Source: VRUE01 sp963824705
Lineage (GTDB): Bacteria; Actinomycetota; Thermoleophilia; Solirubrobacterales; 70-9
Direction of reading: 5' to 3'
Length of the DNA: 64,000 bases
NCBI GenBank assembly: GCA_963824705.1
Contig: CAWGQE010000003.1
Span: 124,001 to 188,000, forward strand
Shown here: positions 16,852-26,353 of the stretch, in pieces
Layout: the number at the start of each line of letters is the position of its first letter
Numbering within the stretch: position 1 is the first letter of the stretch
The notes under the pieces: generated by a model
Seen by the model: only the letters and a program-made list of their open reading frames with translations
The model's database searches: none
What the model was told of the DNA's origin: nothing
Program-made: the position numbers and the translations under genes

Positions 16852-17694
16852 CTAGGCGAAGCGCTTGACGAACTCCAGCGAGCGGTCGGCGACCTCGCGC
16901 CAGCCGTTGTCGATGGTCAGCGAGTGGCCCCGGTTGGGCATCTCGGCGAGCTCGGTCACGCCCGGGTTGCGCTGCTGCTTCTTGTAAGCGGCGTCGCTCA
17001 TCGCCGGCGGCACCGCGTGGTCCTTTTCGCCGGTGAAGATCAGCAGCGGGCCGCGGTCGGGGTTACCCGTGTCGACCTTGGTCTCGGCGCTCGGGTTGAG
17101 GTTCGCCAGCGCTGCCTGGAAGATCGGCAGCCCGGGCGCGGCGACGTGGAACTCGTCATAGAGCGCCTTTGCCTCCGCCTCGTCGACCGCGTTGGCCCAC
17201 CCGTAGCGGAACTGGTCGAGGGTGAGGGCGACGGCGCGGCCGCGATTGAGCGGATTGCGGGTAACGGGCAGCGTCGAGCGCAGGGCCGCGATCGGCAGCG
17301 GCAGCACCCCTTTGAACGGGGCCGGGTCGACGGCGACCGTGGCGGCGGAAATGCCGCGCCCGGCGACGTTCTGGGCGATCAGCCCGCCGAAGGAGTGACC
17401 GACCACGGCGGGCTTCTTGTTCAGCGCGCCGATCACCTCGCCCACGTGCGCGGCGACCTGGCCGACCGACTTGCCGGCGAAAGCTTCGGGATTGGCCCGC
17501 GCCTCCCCGACCGTCGCCGGGTCGTCGGGCCAATCGGCGGCGACTGGCGCGTAGCCCGCCTCCTCGAAGAGGATCACCCAACGCTCCCAGCTGCTCGCCA
17601 GCAGCCAGAGCCCGTGGATGAACACCACCGGGGTGCGGCCGCCTGCGTTTGCCGCCTCGATCTGGCCTGCCTCGCGCTCGGTGATCGTCGCCAT
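16852..17694 (-). CDS. Alpha/beta-hydrolase fold protein
   Basis: The 280-residue single-domain hydrolase has an oxyanion-hole motif near the N-terminus (VVFIHGLWLLASSWERW), nucleophile GHSFGG (Ser), acid in FTGEKDHAVPP and catalytic His in NRGHSLTID. No signal peptide, so it is cytoplasmic. It most resembles the lysophospholipase/haloperoxidase-like group of alpha/beta-hydrolases. It is separated from neighbours by short gaps and probably has its own promoter in the 57-base gap upstream. The substrate is unknown. Confidence 0.85.
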   Translation of the reverse strand: MATITEREAGQIEAANAGGRTPVVFIHGLWLLASSWERWVILFEEAGYAPVAADWPDDPATVGEARANPEAFAGKSVGQVAAHVGEVIGALNKKPAVVGHSFGGLIAQNVAGRGISAATVAVDPAPFKGVLPLPIAALRSTLPVTRNPLNRGRAVALTLDQFRYGWANAVDEAEAKALYDEFHVAAPGLPIFQAALANLNPSAETKVDTGNPDRGPLLIFTGEKDHAVPPAMSDAAYKKQQRNPGVTELAEMPNRGHSLTIDNGWREVADRSLEFVKRFA

Positions 17695-17751
17695 CGTCTC
17701 GCCTTTCTGGGGGTCCTGCCTGGAGAACAGAGATCGGTTGAGGAGTTTGCC

Positions 17752-18675
17752 CTAAACGACCGGTGGAGGCGTGCCCTCGGCGCTGGCGGCGAGCGTCTCG
17801 TCCCAGCCGCAGACCATGCAGGCGTGGCGAAAGGCCGAACGGGCGAACTCGAGCGCGTAGGCATGGGGATCGGGGGCGGCGCATACGTCGTCCCAGTCGA
17901 GCAAGTACTCGCCGAGCGCGTCATCCCAGCGGGCGGCCTGCGGTTCGAGCGTCGCGCCCTTGAACCCGTCCGGCGCGGGGTGCGCGTAGGCGTAGAAGGC
18001 AGCCTTGCCGTAGCGGCCGTCCCCCGGCCACCAGCCCAACGCGACCTCCTGGGAGTCCATCGCGTTGCGCATGATGAAGTCGCCCGAGGGTGGCTCGGCG
18101 GGGAGGCCGGAGAAGAGGCTGACGGCGAGGTCGAAAGAGCCCCACCAGGCGTTGACCGGCGTCGAGCGGCCGCGGTAGGGAGCGCGGAAGGCGGCGAGGA
18201 CCTGGGCCGCCTGAGTGGCGGCGGCGAAGTAGGCGGCTACCTGCTCGGGCTCGTAGGTCGCGTGCTCGCTGTCCTCGTCGAGAGGCACGCTCCAGGAAAC
18301 CTCCTGTGGGGTCGGGTCGATCGCGACCGGGCCGACGAGCTCGGCGACGGCGGCGAGCAGCTCCCGCGTCACCTCGCCAACCTCCCGGTGCGGAGTGAGG
18401 GGGATGCGCCGCGCGCGCCCGTCGCTGTGCTCGGCCCGCGCCTCGTGGCTGTGCAGGTCGAGCGCCACGACCAGCGCCCCCGAGCCGTCGGGTGCCGGCA
18501 GCGGCGCCGTCTCCCACCCCCGCGCGGTCAGGCGCAGCGCCGCGTGCTGCAACTGCGGCTCGGCCGGGGCGAGCTCGGCGGCCAGCTTGCCGAGCACCTG
18601 GGTGTGGGCGTGAAGCGTGTCGCAGGTCGCCGTCCAGTCCTCGTAGGAAACGGCGGGCCATGACGGCGAGGGCAT
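17752..18675 (-). CDS. DUF5996 family protein
   Basis: The 307-residue protein matches my memory of DUF5996: an N-terminal WPAVSYEDWTATCDTLHAHT, the central R-x-L/P-x-x-x-x-x-V block, a TYEPEQVAAYF segment, and the family hallmark of a G-S-F-D-L-A-V-S-L-F-S-G stretch followed by GWWPGDGRYGKAAFYAYAHP. The ATG at 18675 is chosen over one 12 codons upstream because family members begin directly at the WP motif. No function is known for the family. It is divergent from the large PstS-domain protein. Confidence 0.75.
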   Translation of the reverse strand: MPSPSWPAVSYEDWTATCDTLHAHTQVLGKLAAELAPAEPQLQHAALRLTARGWETAPLPAPDGSGALVVALDLHSHEARAEHSDGRARRIPLTPHREVGEVTRELLAAVAELVGPVAIDPTPQEVSWSVPLDEDSEHATYEPEQVAAYFAAATQAAQVLAAFRAPYRGRSTPVNAWWGSFDLAVSLFSGLPAEPPSGDFIMRNAMDSQEVALGWWPGDGRYGKAAFYAYAHPAPDGFKGATLEPQAARWDDALGEYLLDWDDVCAAPDPHAYALEFARSAFRHACMVCGWDETLAASAEGTPPPVV

Positions 18676-18804
18676 AGGACGAAGATAGCGCCGACTTCGC
18701 TCGTAGCCCAATTGTCACCGTTCCTTCGCAGGACGGTAACGCGGCGGCGACCGTCGGCGACGAGGCTGGCGCCGACTCTGTCCCCATAGCCTGGAGGTCA
18801 CGCC

Positions 18805-21800
18805 TTGCCGTTCCCGCGCCGCAGCGCCGTCAACTGGACGATTGCCGGAGTGCTCGCCTGCTTGATCCTCGCTCTCGCCGGCCTCGCCAGCGCCGGCGCC
18901 GACGAACCGGCCGGGCCGGGCGGGGATCATCTGGTCGTCTCGCGGCTGCCGGTCGTGGCGAGCGCGCAGGCCGTCACCCTCGTCCGCTTCAACGGGACCG
19001 GCGTCTCCGACGGGACGAGCTGGGCACTGCCGACCGTGGCCAGCGGCCCGAACCACCCCTTCACGCTGCAGGGGGACTCGAACGCCGTCGGGGCGCTCGC
19101 CCGCTCGGCCGACGGTCGCTACGTCACGCTCGCCGGCTACACGACCGCCCTTGGCGGGAACCCGGAAGCCGCCGACGCCCGCGACGTGGCCCGGGTCAAC
19201 GCGGTCGGCGACGTCGACACCAGCACGACCCTCGGCAAAACTTTCCAGAAAGAAAAAATCCGCGGTGCCGTCAGCGACGACGGCAGCAGGTTCTGGGTGA
19301 CGGGCAACGGCAACGGCACCGGCAACACTCCGCTCGGCGGCATGATCTACGCGCCGCTGGGCTCCTCCTCCCCGTCGGCGATCTTCTCCAGGGAAGTCCC
19401 GGTCAGCTCCTCCAACAAAGCGCTCAACAACACCCGCTCCGTGCAGATCGCCGGCGGCAACATCTACACCGGCAGCGAAAAGGGGACCGCCGGCATCTAC
19501 ACCCTCACCGGTCTGCCGACCACGCCCCAGTCGCCCGCCAACCCGATCGGCTTCAGCGGCGAAATCGACCCGATCTCCGAGCTGCCGCTCGAACACGAAG
19601 CGGGTAGCAAAACCGTCGACCTGATGTACGTGGTCAAAGAGGGCGAAGGGATCGTCAAGTACTCGCTCAGCGGTTCGAGCTGGGTCAGCCGCGGCACGGT
19701 CGCCAGCGGAAGCTTCGCCGGCATCGCCGGCAAGGTCGATTCCGAAGGCCACTTCCGCATCTACGCGATCCAGGGCTACGGTGCCGGCAACTCGGTCGTG
19801 ACGCTGACCGACAGCGCGGCCTTCAACGCCGCGCCCTCGGCGACGTCGCTGACCACCGTCTCGACCGCGCCCGCGGGCACCGCCTACCGCGGCATCTCCT
19901 TCGCCCCGCACGACGCGTCGCTTGAAGTGCCCGGCGCGCCGAGCGGCGTCAGCGCCACGGCCGGTGACGCGAAAGCCTCTCTGACCTGGGCCAAACCGAG
20001 CGAAGAAGGCGGCTCGCCGATCAGCGCCTACAAGATCACCCCCTTCATCGGGAGCACTGCCCAGGCTCCGATCACGACCCCCAGTGCGGCGACCAGCTAC
20101 ACGGTGGAAGGGCTGACCAACGGCACGGCCTACACCTTCACGGTGGCGGCGATCAATGCCTCCGGCGCAGGCCCGGCGTCCTCGCCTTCGGCTCCGGTGA
20201 CGCCGCAGGCCGCGGGAGCGCCGAACCCGACGATCGTGCTTTCCGACGAAGCCCTCTCCGGGACCGTCGGCGACCCGACCAACCCCAGCGTCACCGCGAC
20301 GGTCGCCCAGGAAGGCGTCGACCCGGACGAGCTGTCGCTGGAAGTGGTCTCGAGCAGCAACGAAGCGGTGGCGCCGCGGGGGCCCGTCGATCTCGTCGGC
20401 GGCCCCTCCGAATACGTCGTCGCGCCCACGCCCGGTGGTGATGTCGGCTACGCCGACATCACCCTGAAAGTGACCGGTGCGGAAGGCAAGAGCGCGACCA
20501 AGGTCCTGCACTACGCCGCCTCGGCCGCAAGCCCCACCCCGGCGACCTCGCGCTACTACACCGATGCCGCCGACGCCTCGACCGCGATCGACGTCGGCGA
20601 CGGCTACATCCTGCTCGGCGACGACGAGAACAACACGCTGCGGCTGTACCGGTCCGACGTGTCGGGAGCGCCGGTCAAGACCTGGAACTTCGGCGCCCAG
20701 ATGGGCAGCCCCGAAGAGATCGACATCGAGGCCGCGGCGCGGTCCGGCAACACGATCTACTGGACCGGCTCGATGGGCAACTCGAAGAAAGGCAACCTGA
20801 AGCCCGACCGCAGCACCCTCTTCACCACCCACGTCAGCGGCTCCGGCGCCGGCACCGAACTGACCTTCGGCGGCTACTACCGCGGCCTGCGCGGGGACCT
20901 GATCCAGTGGGACGAAGAAAACGGCGATCGCTTCGGCTTCGCCGACGGCGCCGCCGCGGGCAACATCCCGAAGCAGATCGACGGCTTCAACGTCGAGGGG
21001 CTCGAGTTCGCGCCGGGCAGCTCCAGCACTGCCTACCTGGGCTTCCGTGCGCCGCTCTCGCCGGCGACGCCAGGCGGCGACGCGATCGTCGTCCCGGTCA
21101 CCAACCTCGACCAGCTCGCGACCAGCGGTCAGAACACCTCCGTCCACGCGACCTTCGGCGAACCGATCCTGATGGACCTCGACGGGCTCAGCGTGCGCGA
21201 GATCCGCAAGAACGCCGACGACGAATACCTGATCATCGCCGGCTCTTGGGCGGCGGGGGGCGAACAGGCGATCTTCAGCTGGGACGGCGTGCCGGCGCAC
21301 CCGCCGGTCCGCTCGCCGACGACGCTGCCGCCGGGCGCCGCCGAAGGGGAAGACGCCGGCGCTTGGGAGGCGATCTCCGCGGTTCCCGATCCGTTTCCCT
21401 CGGGAGCGGGCGTGCAACTGGTGATGGACAACGGATCGACCGATCTCTACGGCGACGGGCAGGAAGCGAAGGAACTGGTCCCCGAGTTCCAGAAGTCGCG
21501 CAGCGACATCGTCCCGGTCTACCTGCCTGGTGGCCCGTTCAACATCTCGCCACCGGCGATCGGCAGCGGCAACGGGATCGGCGACCGGCTGACCTGCTCG
21601 CCGGGAGGCTGGGAAGGCGAAGCGCCCGTCAGCTACACGTACCAGTGGATGCGGAACAACTGGGGCATTTGGGGCGGCACCACCGACTCCTACGAAGTAC
21701 TGCCGAACGACCTCGGCAAGGAACTGCGCTGCGTGGTGACCGCCCATAACTCGCACGGCTCCGCCTACGTAATCTCAGCGCCGACGGCGATCTCGGGCGA

Positions 21801-22950
21801 CCCGCGCTGCACCGGCACCGACATCGAAGGCGCCGGCTCCTCGCTGCAGGCGATCGCCCAGGACGAGGTCTGGGCGCAGCACTTCGAAAGCTCGACCTGT
21901 GACAAAGGCACGCACCCGTCCGTCTCCTACGACCCGATCGGCAGCGCCGCGGGGATGAGGGAATGGAGCTTCGACGGCAGCAGAGGGTCGATCAACACCG
22001 ATCTGGCCTTCATCGCAACTGACGCCGCCCCGACGAAAGCCCAGATCGCCAACATCGAAAGCGCCGCCAACGGCGCCAGGCTGTTCGTGACCCCCGTCGC
22101 CCAGACGGCGATCGCGGTCGTCGCCAACCCTCCCGCGGGCTGCGACGTCGAACTGATCACCAACAGCAACCTGGCCGGTGTATTCGAAGGCCGGATCAGG
22201 GAATGGTCGAAGCTCGAGGGCGCCGAAGGCAACTGCAGCTCGCCGATTTCCCGCGTGGTGCGCAAGGACGGCTCGGGCACCACCCTCCAGCTCAAGAACT
22301 ATCTGGGCGCCCTCTACAAGAAGGGCCTCGCCTGCACGACCGGCGGCACCGAAGGCAAGCAGAGCTGGCAGGAAATGGAGCCGATCGGCCCGGCTGACAC
22401 CCCCAACGTCAGCTGGCCCGAAACCTGCTCGGGGAAGACCCTCAGCTCGGTGGTCCGCCCGGCGGGCAGCGGGGATGAGGAAGAGGTCAAAGCGATCAAC
22501 GCCACCCCGGGCAGCATCGGCTACGCATCCCTGCCCGAGGCAAAGGCCAACGTCGAAGGCGGCACGGCGATCCTCGCGTTGCAGAACAACGGCCAGAAGA
22601 CGGGCGGCGAAGCCAATTTTGCCAACGCCGCCGCGGGCACCGAAGCCAACTGCGGCGGGATCGCCTACCACGGGCTCAAGATCAACCCCACCATCATCAA
22701 CAACGATTGGTCGGACGTGTTCGGCGCGATGCCCGCGGTCGGCGGGAAAAGCTATCCCCTCTGCGCACTGACCTACATCTTGGCCTTTCACGGCTACCGG
22801 CAGGCCGGGTTCACCCTGGGCCAGGAGATATCCGTCCGCGACTACGTCCTCACCCTCTACGCGGGTGGCCTCGGTGGCACCTATTACAGCGCGGTGCCGA
22901 GTGCGGGTGGCCATACCGGCAATGCGTCCCTGGGGGCGATCGGCTGGTAG
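18805..22950 (+). CDS. Giant secreted protein: propellers, FN3, Ig-like and PstS-like domain
   Basis: The 1381-residue protein starts at TTG with GGAGG eight bases upstream. Signal peptide: VNWTIAGVLACLILALAGLA. Residues 40-370 look like a beta-propeller (SADGRYVTLAG, SDDGSRFWVTG). About 376-470 is a fibronectin type III domain (GVSATAGDAKASLTW, then VEGLTNGTAYTFTVAAIN). About 570-870 is a second propeller-like part (DVGDGYILLGDDENNTLRLY). About 912-1000 is Ig-like, with paired Cys. Residues from 1004 resemble a PstS-type phosphate-binding protein: GAGSSLQAIAQDEVW, IGSAAGMREW, and VRKDGSGTTLQLKNYL. No Pst transport genes follow, so it may sense, sequester or anchor rather than import phosphate. 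Confidence 0.75.
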   Translation: MPFPRRSAVNWTIAGVLACLILALAGLASAGADEPAGPGGDHLVVSRLPVVASAQAVTLVRFNGTGVSDGTSWALPTVASGPNHPFTLQGDSNAVGALARSADGRYVTLAGYTTALGGNPEAADARDVARVNAVGDVDTSTTLGKTFQKEKIRGAVSDDGSRFWVTGNGNGTGNTPLGGMIYAPLGSSSPSAIFSREVPVSSSNKALNNTRSVQIAGGNIYTGSEKGTAGIYTLTGLPTTPQSPANPIGFSGEIDPISELPLEHEAGSKTVDLMYVVKEGEGIVKYSLSGSSWVSRGTVASGSFAGIAGKVDSEGHFRIYAIQGYGAGNSVVTLTDSAAFNAAPSATSLTTVSTAPAGTAYRGISFAPHDASLEVPGAPSGVSATAGDAKASLTWAKPSEEGGSPISAYKITPFIGSTAQAPITTPSAATSYTVEGLTNGTAYTFTVAAINASGAGPASSPSAPVTPQAAGAPNPTIVLSDEALSGTVGDPTNPSVTATVAQEGVDPDELSLEVVSSSNEAVAPRGPVDLVGGPSEYVVAPTPGGDVGYADITLKVTGAEGKSATKVLHYAASAASPTPATSRYYTDAADASTAIDVGDGYILLGDDENNTLRLYRSDVSGAPVKTWNFGAQMGSPEEIDIEAAARSGNTIYWTGSMGNSKKGNLKPDRSTLFTTHVSGSGAGTELTFGGYYRGLRGDLIQWDEENGDRFGFADGAAAGNIPKQIDGFNVEGLEFAPGSSSTAYLGFRAPLSPATPGGDAIVVPVTNLDQLATSGQNTSVHATFGEPILMDLDGLSVREIRKNADDEYLIIAGSWAAGGEQAIFSWDGVPAHPPVRSPTTLPPGAAEGEDAGAWEAISAVPDPFPSGAGVQLVMDNGSTDLYGDGQEAKELVPEFQKSRSDIVPVYLPGGPFNISPPAIGSGNGIGDRLTCSPGGWEGEAPVSYTYQWMRNNWGIWGGTTDSYEVLPNDLGKELRCVVTAHNSHGSAYVISAPTAISGDPRCTGTDIEGAGSSLQAIAQDEVWAQHFESSTCDKGTHPSVSYDPIGSAAGMREWSFDGSRGSINTDLAFIATDAAPTKAQIANIESAANGARLFVTPVAQTAIAVVANPPAGCDVELITNSNLAGVFEGRIREWSKLEGAEGNCSSPISRVVRKDGSGTTLQLKNYLGALYKKGLACTTGGTEGKQSWQEMEPIGPADTPNVSWPETCSGKTLSSVVRPAGSGDEEEVKAINATPGSIGYASLPEAKANVEGGTAILALQNNGQKTGGEANFANAAAGTEANCGGIAYHGLKINPTIINNDWSDVFGAMPAVGGKSYPLCALTYILAFHGYRQAGFTLGQEISVRDYVLTLYAGGLGGTYYSAVPSAGGHTGNASLGAIGW

Positions 22951-23005
22951 CCGAGGCGCTGGCTTGGCCCGGCACGAGTGAACAAAAAAGAGCGGAGCGA
23001 TGGTG

Positions 23006-23067
23006 CCGCGGGTTACGCCCGCGGGGGGATGAGACCGGGGCAACACCTACTTGTTTCGGATGGTGTT
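23006..23067 (+). promoter_or_regulatory. Structured leader before CHAP hydrolase gene
   Basis: Two perfect stems follow one another: CCGCGGG-TTACG-CCCGCGG (23006-23024) and AACACC...GGTGTT (23042-23047 with 23062-23067). A longer pairing CCCGG (about 22969) with CCGGG (about 23034) is possible. The leader is about 130 bases long with start uncertainty. Cell-wall hydrolase genes in actinobacteria often carry c-di-AMP riboswitches, but I do not recognise that consensus here. Confidence 0.35.
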
Positions 23068-23082
23068 TTACTTCGGTCCTGC

Positions 23083-25485
23083 GTGAGTTCTCCTAGCCGG
23101 CATAGCGTGCCCCTCGTCATTGCCTTGGTCTGTCTTGGGCTTCCACTCTGGTCGGCCGGGCCTGCGGCGGCGCTCGAGACGGTCGGTCTCCACGGCGCCT
23201 CGAACGCGGGGGACGACGACGTGGTGGCGACGGTGACCGTCGCCACGTCGCCGGGGCGAAGCTGTCACGGTCGGGTCCGCCATGCCGGGCTGTCGGCTCC
23301 GCTGCCCATCCTTCGTACGGACCACACCGGCGGCGGAAAGTGGGAATGGAGGGTCGCCACCGGAGTGCCCGGCGGTACTTGGCATGTCAGCGTCAGTTGT
23401 GAGCTCTCGGTCGAAAAGGTGGTCAAACAGGCGACCTTCCGCGCTTCCCGCGGGGCACGCTCGCAAAACGCCCCATCGAGACTCGTGGCCACCGGCTCGA
23501 TGCGGGCGGAACCGTGGCACAGCGAAGACTCCGAAGCGAAGGGCGGTGGCATCGGCGGCGGTGGGGAAAACGGCTATCCGGAAGGCCTATGCACGTGGTG
23601 GGCAAGGCACATGCGCCCTGACCTGCCCGTGTTTCCGGGGCCGTCTGGGGACGCGGCGCGCTGGGCGGAAAGTGCCCGACGGGCGGACCCGCCGCTGCAG
23701 GTCGGCACGCGGGCAAAACCCGGAGCGATCGTCGTCTTCCAACCGGGCCAGGAAGGGGCCGGCGAACACGGCCACGTGGCCTTCGTTGAATCGGTGCATG
23801 GATCGCAGATGACTATCTCGGAGGCCAACTATCTCAACACCGCCCCCGGCCACATGCGATCCGTTCGCTGGCGCGGACGGCACTTTCAGTTCATCTACGC
23901 AAGCGAGACGAAGCTGCCGCAGCTCGGACCCCCACCGCCGAACACCGTCCGCTCCTACGTGTTTCGCACCTGCCTCAACGGCCACTGCGGCCTCAAGCAG
24001 CGTCAGGGCCCCGGCACTTCGTTCCCGACCGTGGGTGAACTGCTTCCCGATGGGACGTCCGTGGACATCTCCTGCCAGGCACACGGCGGCCGAGTTCAGG
24101 GCATTGACGCGACCTCCACCGACGTCTGGGATCGCCTCGCCGACGGCAACTGGGTCTCGGACTACTTCGTCCAAACCGCGGGGAAGAACGACCAGTTCAC
24201 GGTGCCGATCCCGGCCTGCTCGACGGCGACCATCCCACCGGAACTCCCACCTCCGCTCTCAGTGGGTTTGAGTAACCCTCTCACCGGAAGCGTCCTCAGC
24301 GGCACCGTTCCACTCGTTGCCGAATCGAACGCGACGGCCGTCCGCTTCGAAGCCCTGTATTCGGATACGCCGGGCGAGCCGGGGACCTCAAGCTGGCACC
24401 GACTCGGCACCGACAGCTCCCCTGCGGACGGGTTCGTACTCGCCTGGCTGACGGCCGGCCTGCCCAACCAGGGATTGGGAACTCGCGAGACGATCCAACT
24501 CTCCGCGGTCGCGCTCAATGCCGACGGGACGGCGTCCAGTGTCCGCGCCACGCAAAAGGTGGCCGTGGCAAACCCAAATGCGGATGGCAGCTACAGCTAC
24601 CACGTCGAAAACAGCTGCGAGGACGAATGCGCACTACACAGGCGGAGCGGCCCCGGGTACTCGGCTTTCCCACAGGTCGGGACGACCGCCGAGGGCGGCG
24701 AGGTCCGGATCGCCTGCCAGGCGCACAGTCAGCCCGTTGCCGGCGAGAAAGGAACGACCGACGTCTGGGACGAGTTCACCGACGGCACCTGGGGATCTGA
24801 CTACTACGTTGACACCCCCCGCAGCGATGCCCTGAGCCCGCCGATCCCCGAATGTGCGACCACCCCGGCGGCGGTGCCGCTGGAAGTTCAGCTCACCTCA
24901 CCCGCGGATGCGATGACCGCGACGGGCACGGTCGAGGTGGAAGCCGTCTCGAACGGTCCGGCGGTCAGGTTCGAAGCCCTCTACTCGCCCACGCCCGGCA
25001 TTCCGGGAACCCCGACTTGGCACCTGCTCGGCGAGGACGACACTGCTGCGGGCGGGTTCGAGGTCTCCTGGGACACCGCCACGGCCCCCAATCAGGGACA
25101 ACCGCTGCAGGGAACCGTCAAGCTCAGAGCCGCGGTCCTCGACTACCACGGTGATCTGGCGGGGGCCGAATCGACGCGGCGTGTGGCGGTCTCCAACCCG
25201 AGCGAGGACGGCAGCTACGCCTACCACGTCGCCTTCTGCGAGGGGACGGGATGCGAAGTGAGCCTCCACACCGGCCCCGGGTTCTCGGGCTTTCCGGTCG
25301 CCGGCCACGTGAAGGAGGGGGACCGGATCGACATCGCCTGCCAAGAACACGGCGAGGTCGTCTCGGCCGGCGGCAGGAGCAGCGACGTCTGGGACAAGCT
25401 CACGAGCGGCTTCTGGATCACCGACTACTTCGTCGACACGCCCGTGGCGGGCGCATTCAGCCCGCCGATTCCGGAATGCAGTTGA
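23083..25485 (+). CDS. Secreted CHAP-domain peptidoglycan hydrolase with three SH3-like modules
   Basis: The GTG at 23083 gives a compact signal peptide (VPLVIALVCLGLPLW, cleavage near GPAAA); GTG 22978 and ATG 23029 are alternatives. The protein has 800 residues. The CHAP amidase/endopeptidase domain has catalytic Cys170 in EGLCTWWARH, His in HGHVAFVESV and the acidic ISEANY motif. Then come three copies of an SH3-like module at about 287-365, 504-579 and 712-787, each with a Cys pair, a (Q/R/L)xGPGxSxFPxVG-like middle and a W-D-x-(L/F)-x-x-G-x-W-x-x-D-Y ending. Ig-like spacers (RFEALYS...GTSSWHRLG) separate them. Modules probably bind the cell wall. It is followed without a gap by a membrane protein bearing a fourth module. 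Confidence 0.8.
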   Translation: MSSPSRHSVPLVIALVCLGLPLWSAGPAAALETVGLHGASNAGDDDVVATVTVATSPGRSCHGRVRHAGLSAPLPILRTDHTGGGKWEWRVATGVPGGTWHVSVSCELSVEKVVKQATFRASRGARSQNAPSRLVATGSMRAEPWHSEDSEAKGGGIGGGGENGYPEGLCTWWARHMRPDLPVFPGPSGDAARWAESARRADPPLQVGTRAKPGAIVVFQPGQEGAGEHGHVAFVESVHGSQMTISEANYLNTAPGHMRSVRWRGRHFQFIYASETKLPQLGPPPPNTVRSYVFRTCLNGHCGLKQRQGPGTSFPTVGELLPDGTSVDISCQAHGGRVQGIDATSTDVWDRLADGNWVSDYFVQTAGKNDQFTVPIPACSTATIPPELPPPLSVGLSNPLTGSVLSGTVPLVAESNATAVRFEALYSDTPGEPGTSSWHRLGTDSSPADGFVLAWLTAGLPNQGLGTRETIQLSAVALNADGTASSVRATQKVAVANPNADGSYSYHVENSCEDECALHRRSGPGYSAFPQVGTTAEGGEVRIACQAHSQPVAGEKGTTDVWDEFTDGTWGSDYYVDTPRSDALSPPIPECATTPAAVPLEVQLTSPADAMTATGTVEVEAVSNGPAVRFEALYSPTPGIPGTPTWHLLGEDDTAAGGFEVSWDTATAPNQGQPLQGTVKLRAAVLDYHGDLAGAESTRRVAVSNPSEDGSYAYHVAFCEGTGCEVSLHTGPGFSGFPVAGHVKEGDRIDIACQEHGEVVSAGGRSSDVWDKLTSGFWITDYFVDTPVAGAFSPPIPECS

Positions 25486-26298
25486 GTGGCGGCAACCACG
25501 CTCGGTAAGGCGGTCGGGCACTGCGCGCACTGCGCCGGCCACGTCCACGCGGAACCCTCGCTGGCCTTCTACCAGACCGCTGCCGCCGTCTTCGCAGTGC
25601 TGCTGCTGACCGGCGTCGTCGGGGAGATCCGCGACATCCGGGCGCGGATCTCCGCCGCTGAGGAAGTCCCCAGGACGGTATGGCGCTACCTCTTCGCGAT
25701 CACGACGATCCTCGTCTTCGTGATGGGGGGAGAGCTCGTCTCCCTGCTCACCCTGCTCGAATCTCCATCCTCGCCAGAGAAATGGCAACAGATTGTGGTT
25801 GGAGTCTGCCTCTTCCTGTCCGTTTTGGGCATCCCGCTGCTGGCTTTGCTCTCGGTCGCGGAGAGCAGGTTGAAGGAACTCACCTCGCTTTTGAGGTTGA
25901 GGGAACTCGCGTGGATAGGCCGCGCGATCCTGACCCTGCTGTTGGCCGCGCTTCTCGCCGTTGGTCTGCACCTCGTATTCACCGCCTTCCACCGGAATCC
26001 GAGTGCCCACCGGTACCACGTATTCGGAACGTGTGTCGCGGGCTCGTGCGGCCTCAACGAACGACTGCTGCCTAGAGCAGATTCCACAAAGCTCGGTCTG
26101 TTGCACGACGGTGACACCGTGGAAATCGTCTGCCAGGTCCCCGGTGGCAAGGTGACGACGCCGGAAGGAGTCAGCTCACGGACCTGGGACAGGCTCGTCA
26201 ACGGCCACTACGTCTCCGACGTATCGGTGGACACGCCTCGGATTGGCAGTAGGATCCCCGCCTGCCTTCGCCACTCCCGTGAGCGGCGAACCCGATAA
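25486..26298 (+). CDS. Four-TM protein with C-terminal SH3-like module
   Basis: The 270-residue protein starts at GTG immediately after the previous stop. Its N-terminus has a GHCAHCAGHVHAE cluster that could hold metal. Four hydrophobic helices lie at about 28-48, 65-92, 102-128 and 143-170. Residues 175-252 repeat the module of the upstream CHAP protein: RYHVFGTCVAGSCGLNERLL, a DGDTVEIVCQ strand and TWDRLVNGHYVSD. With four helices the N-terminus and the module lie on the same side. If that side is external, it may tether or dock the secreted hydrolase or bind the same wall ligand. I know of no named family for this architecture. Confidence 0.65.
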   Translation: MAATTLGKAVGHCAHCAGHVHAEPSLAFYQTAAAVFAVLLLTGVVGEIRDIRARISAAEEVPRTVWRYLFAITTILVFVMGGELVSLLTLLESPSSPEKWQQIVVGVCLFLSVLGIPLLALLSVAESRLKELTSLLRLRELAWIGRAILTLLLAALLAVGLHLVFTAFHRNPSAHRYHVFGTCVAGSCGLNERLLPRADSTKLGLLHDGDTVEIVCQVPGGKVTTPEGVSSRTWDRLVNGHYVSDVSVDTPRIGSRIPACLRHSRERRTR

Positions 26299-26353
26299 CC
26301 CGGCGGATGGGTGGAGGTCAGATGCGGATCAGACGGCGCGGGACCAGAGCGCA

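Noticed and set aside
18715..21756. A 1013-codon open frame on the minus strand
   Set aside because: It is the antisense of the PstS-domain protein; Arg/Gly/Val-rich composition with no motif, typical of high-GC shadow frames.
22951..23082. c-di-AMP (ydaO-type) riboswitch
   Set aside because: The gene type is right, but the conserved core sequences of that riboswitch are not visible; kept only as an undefined structured leader.
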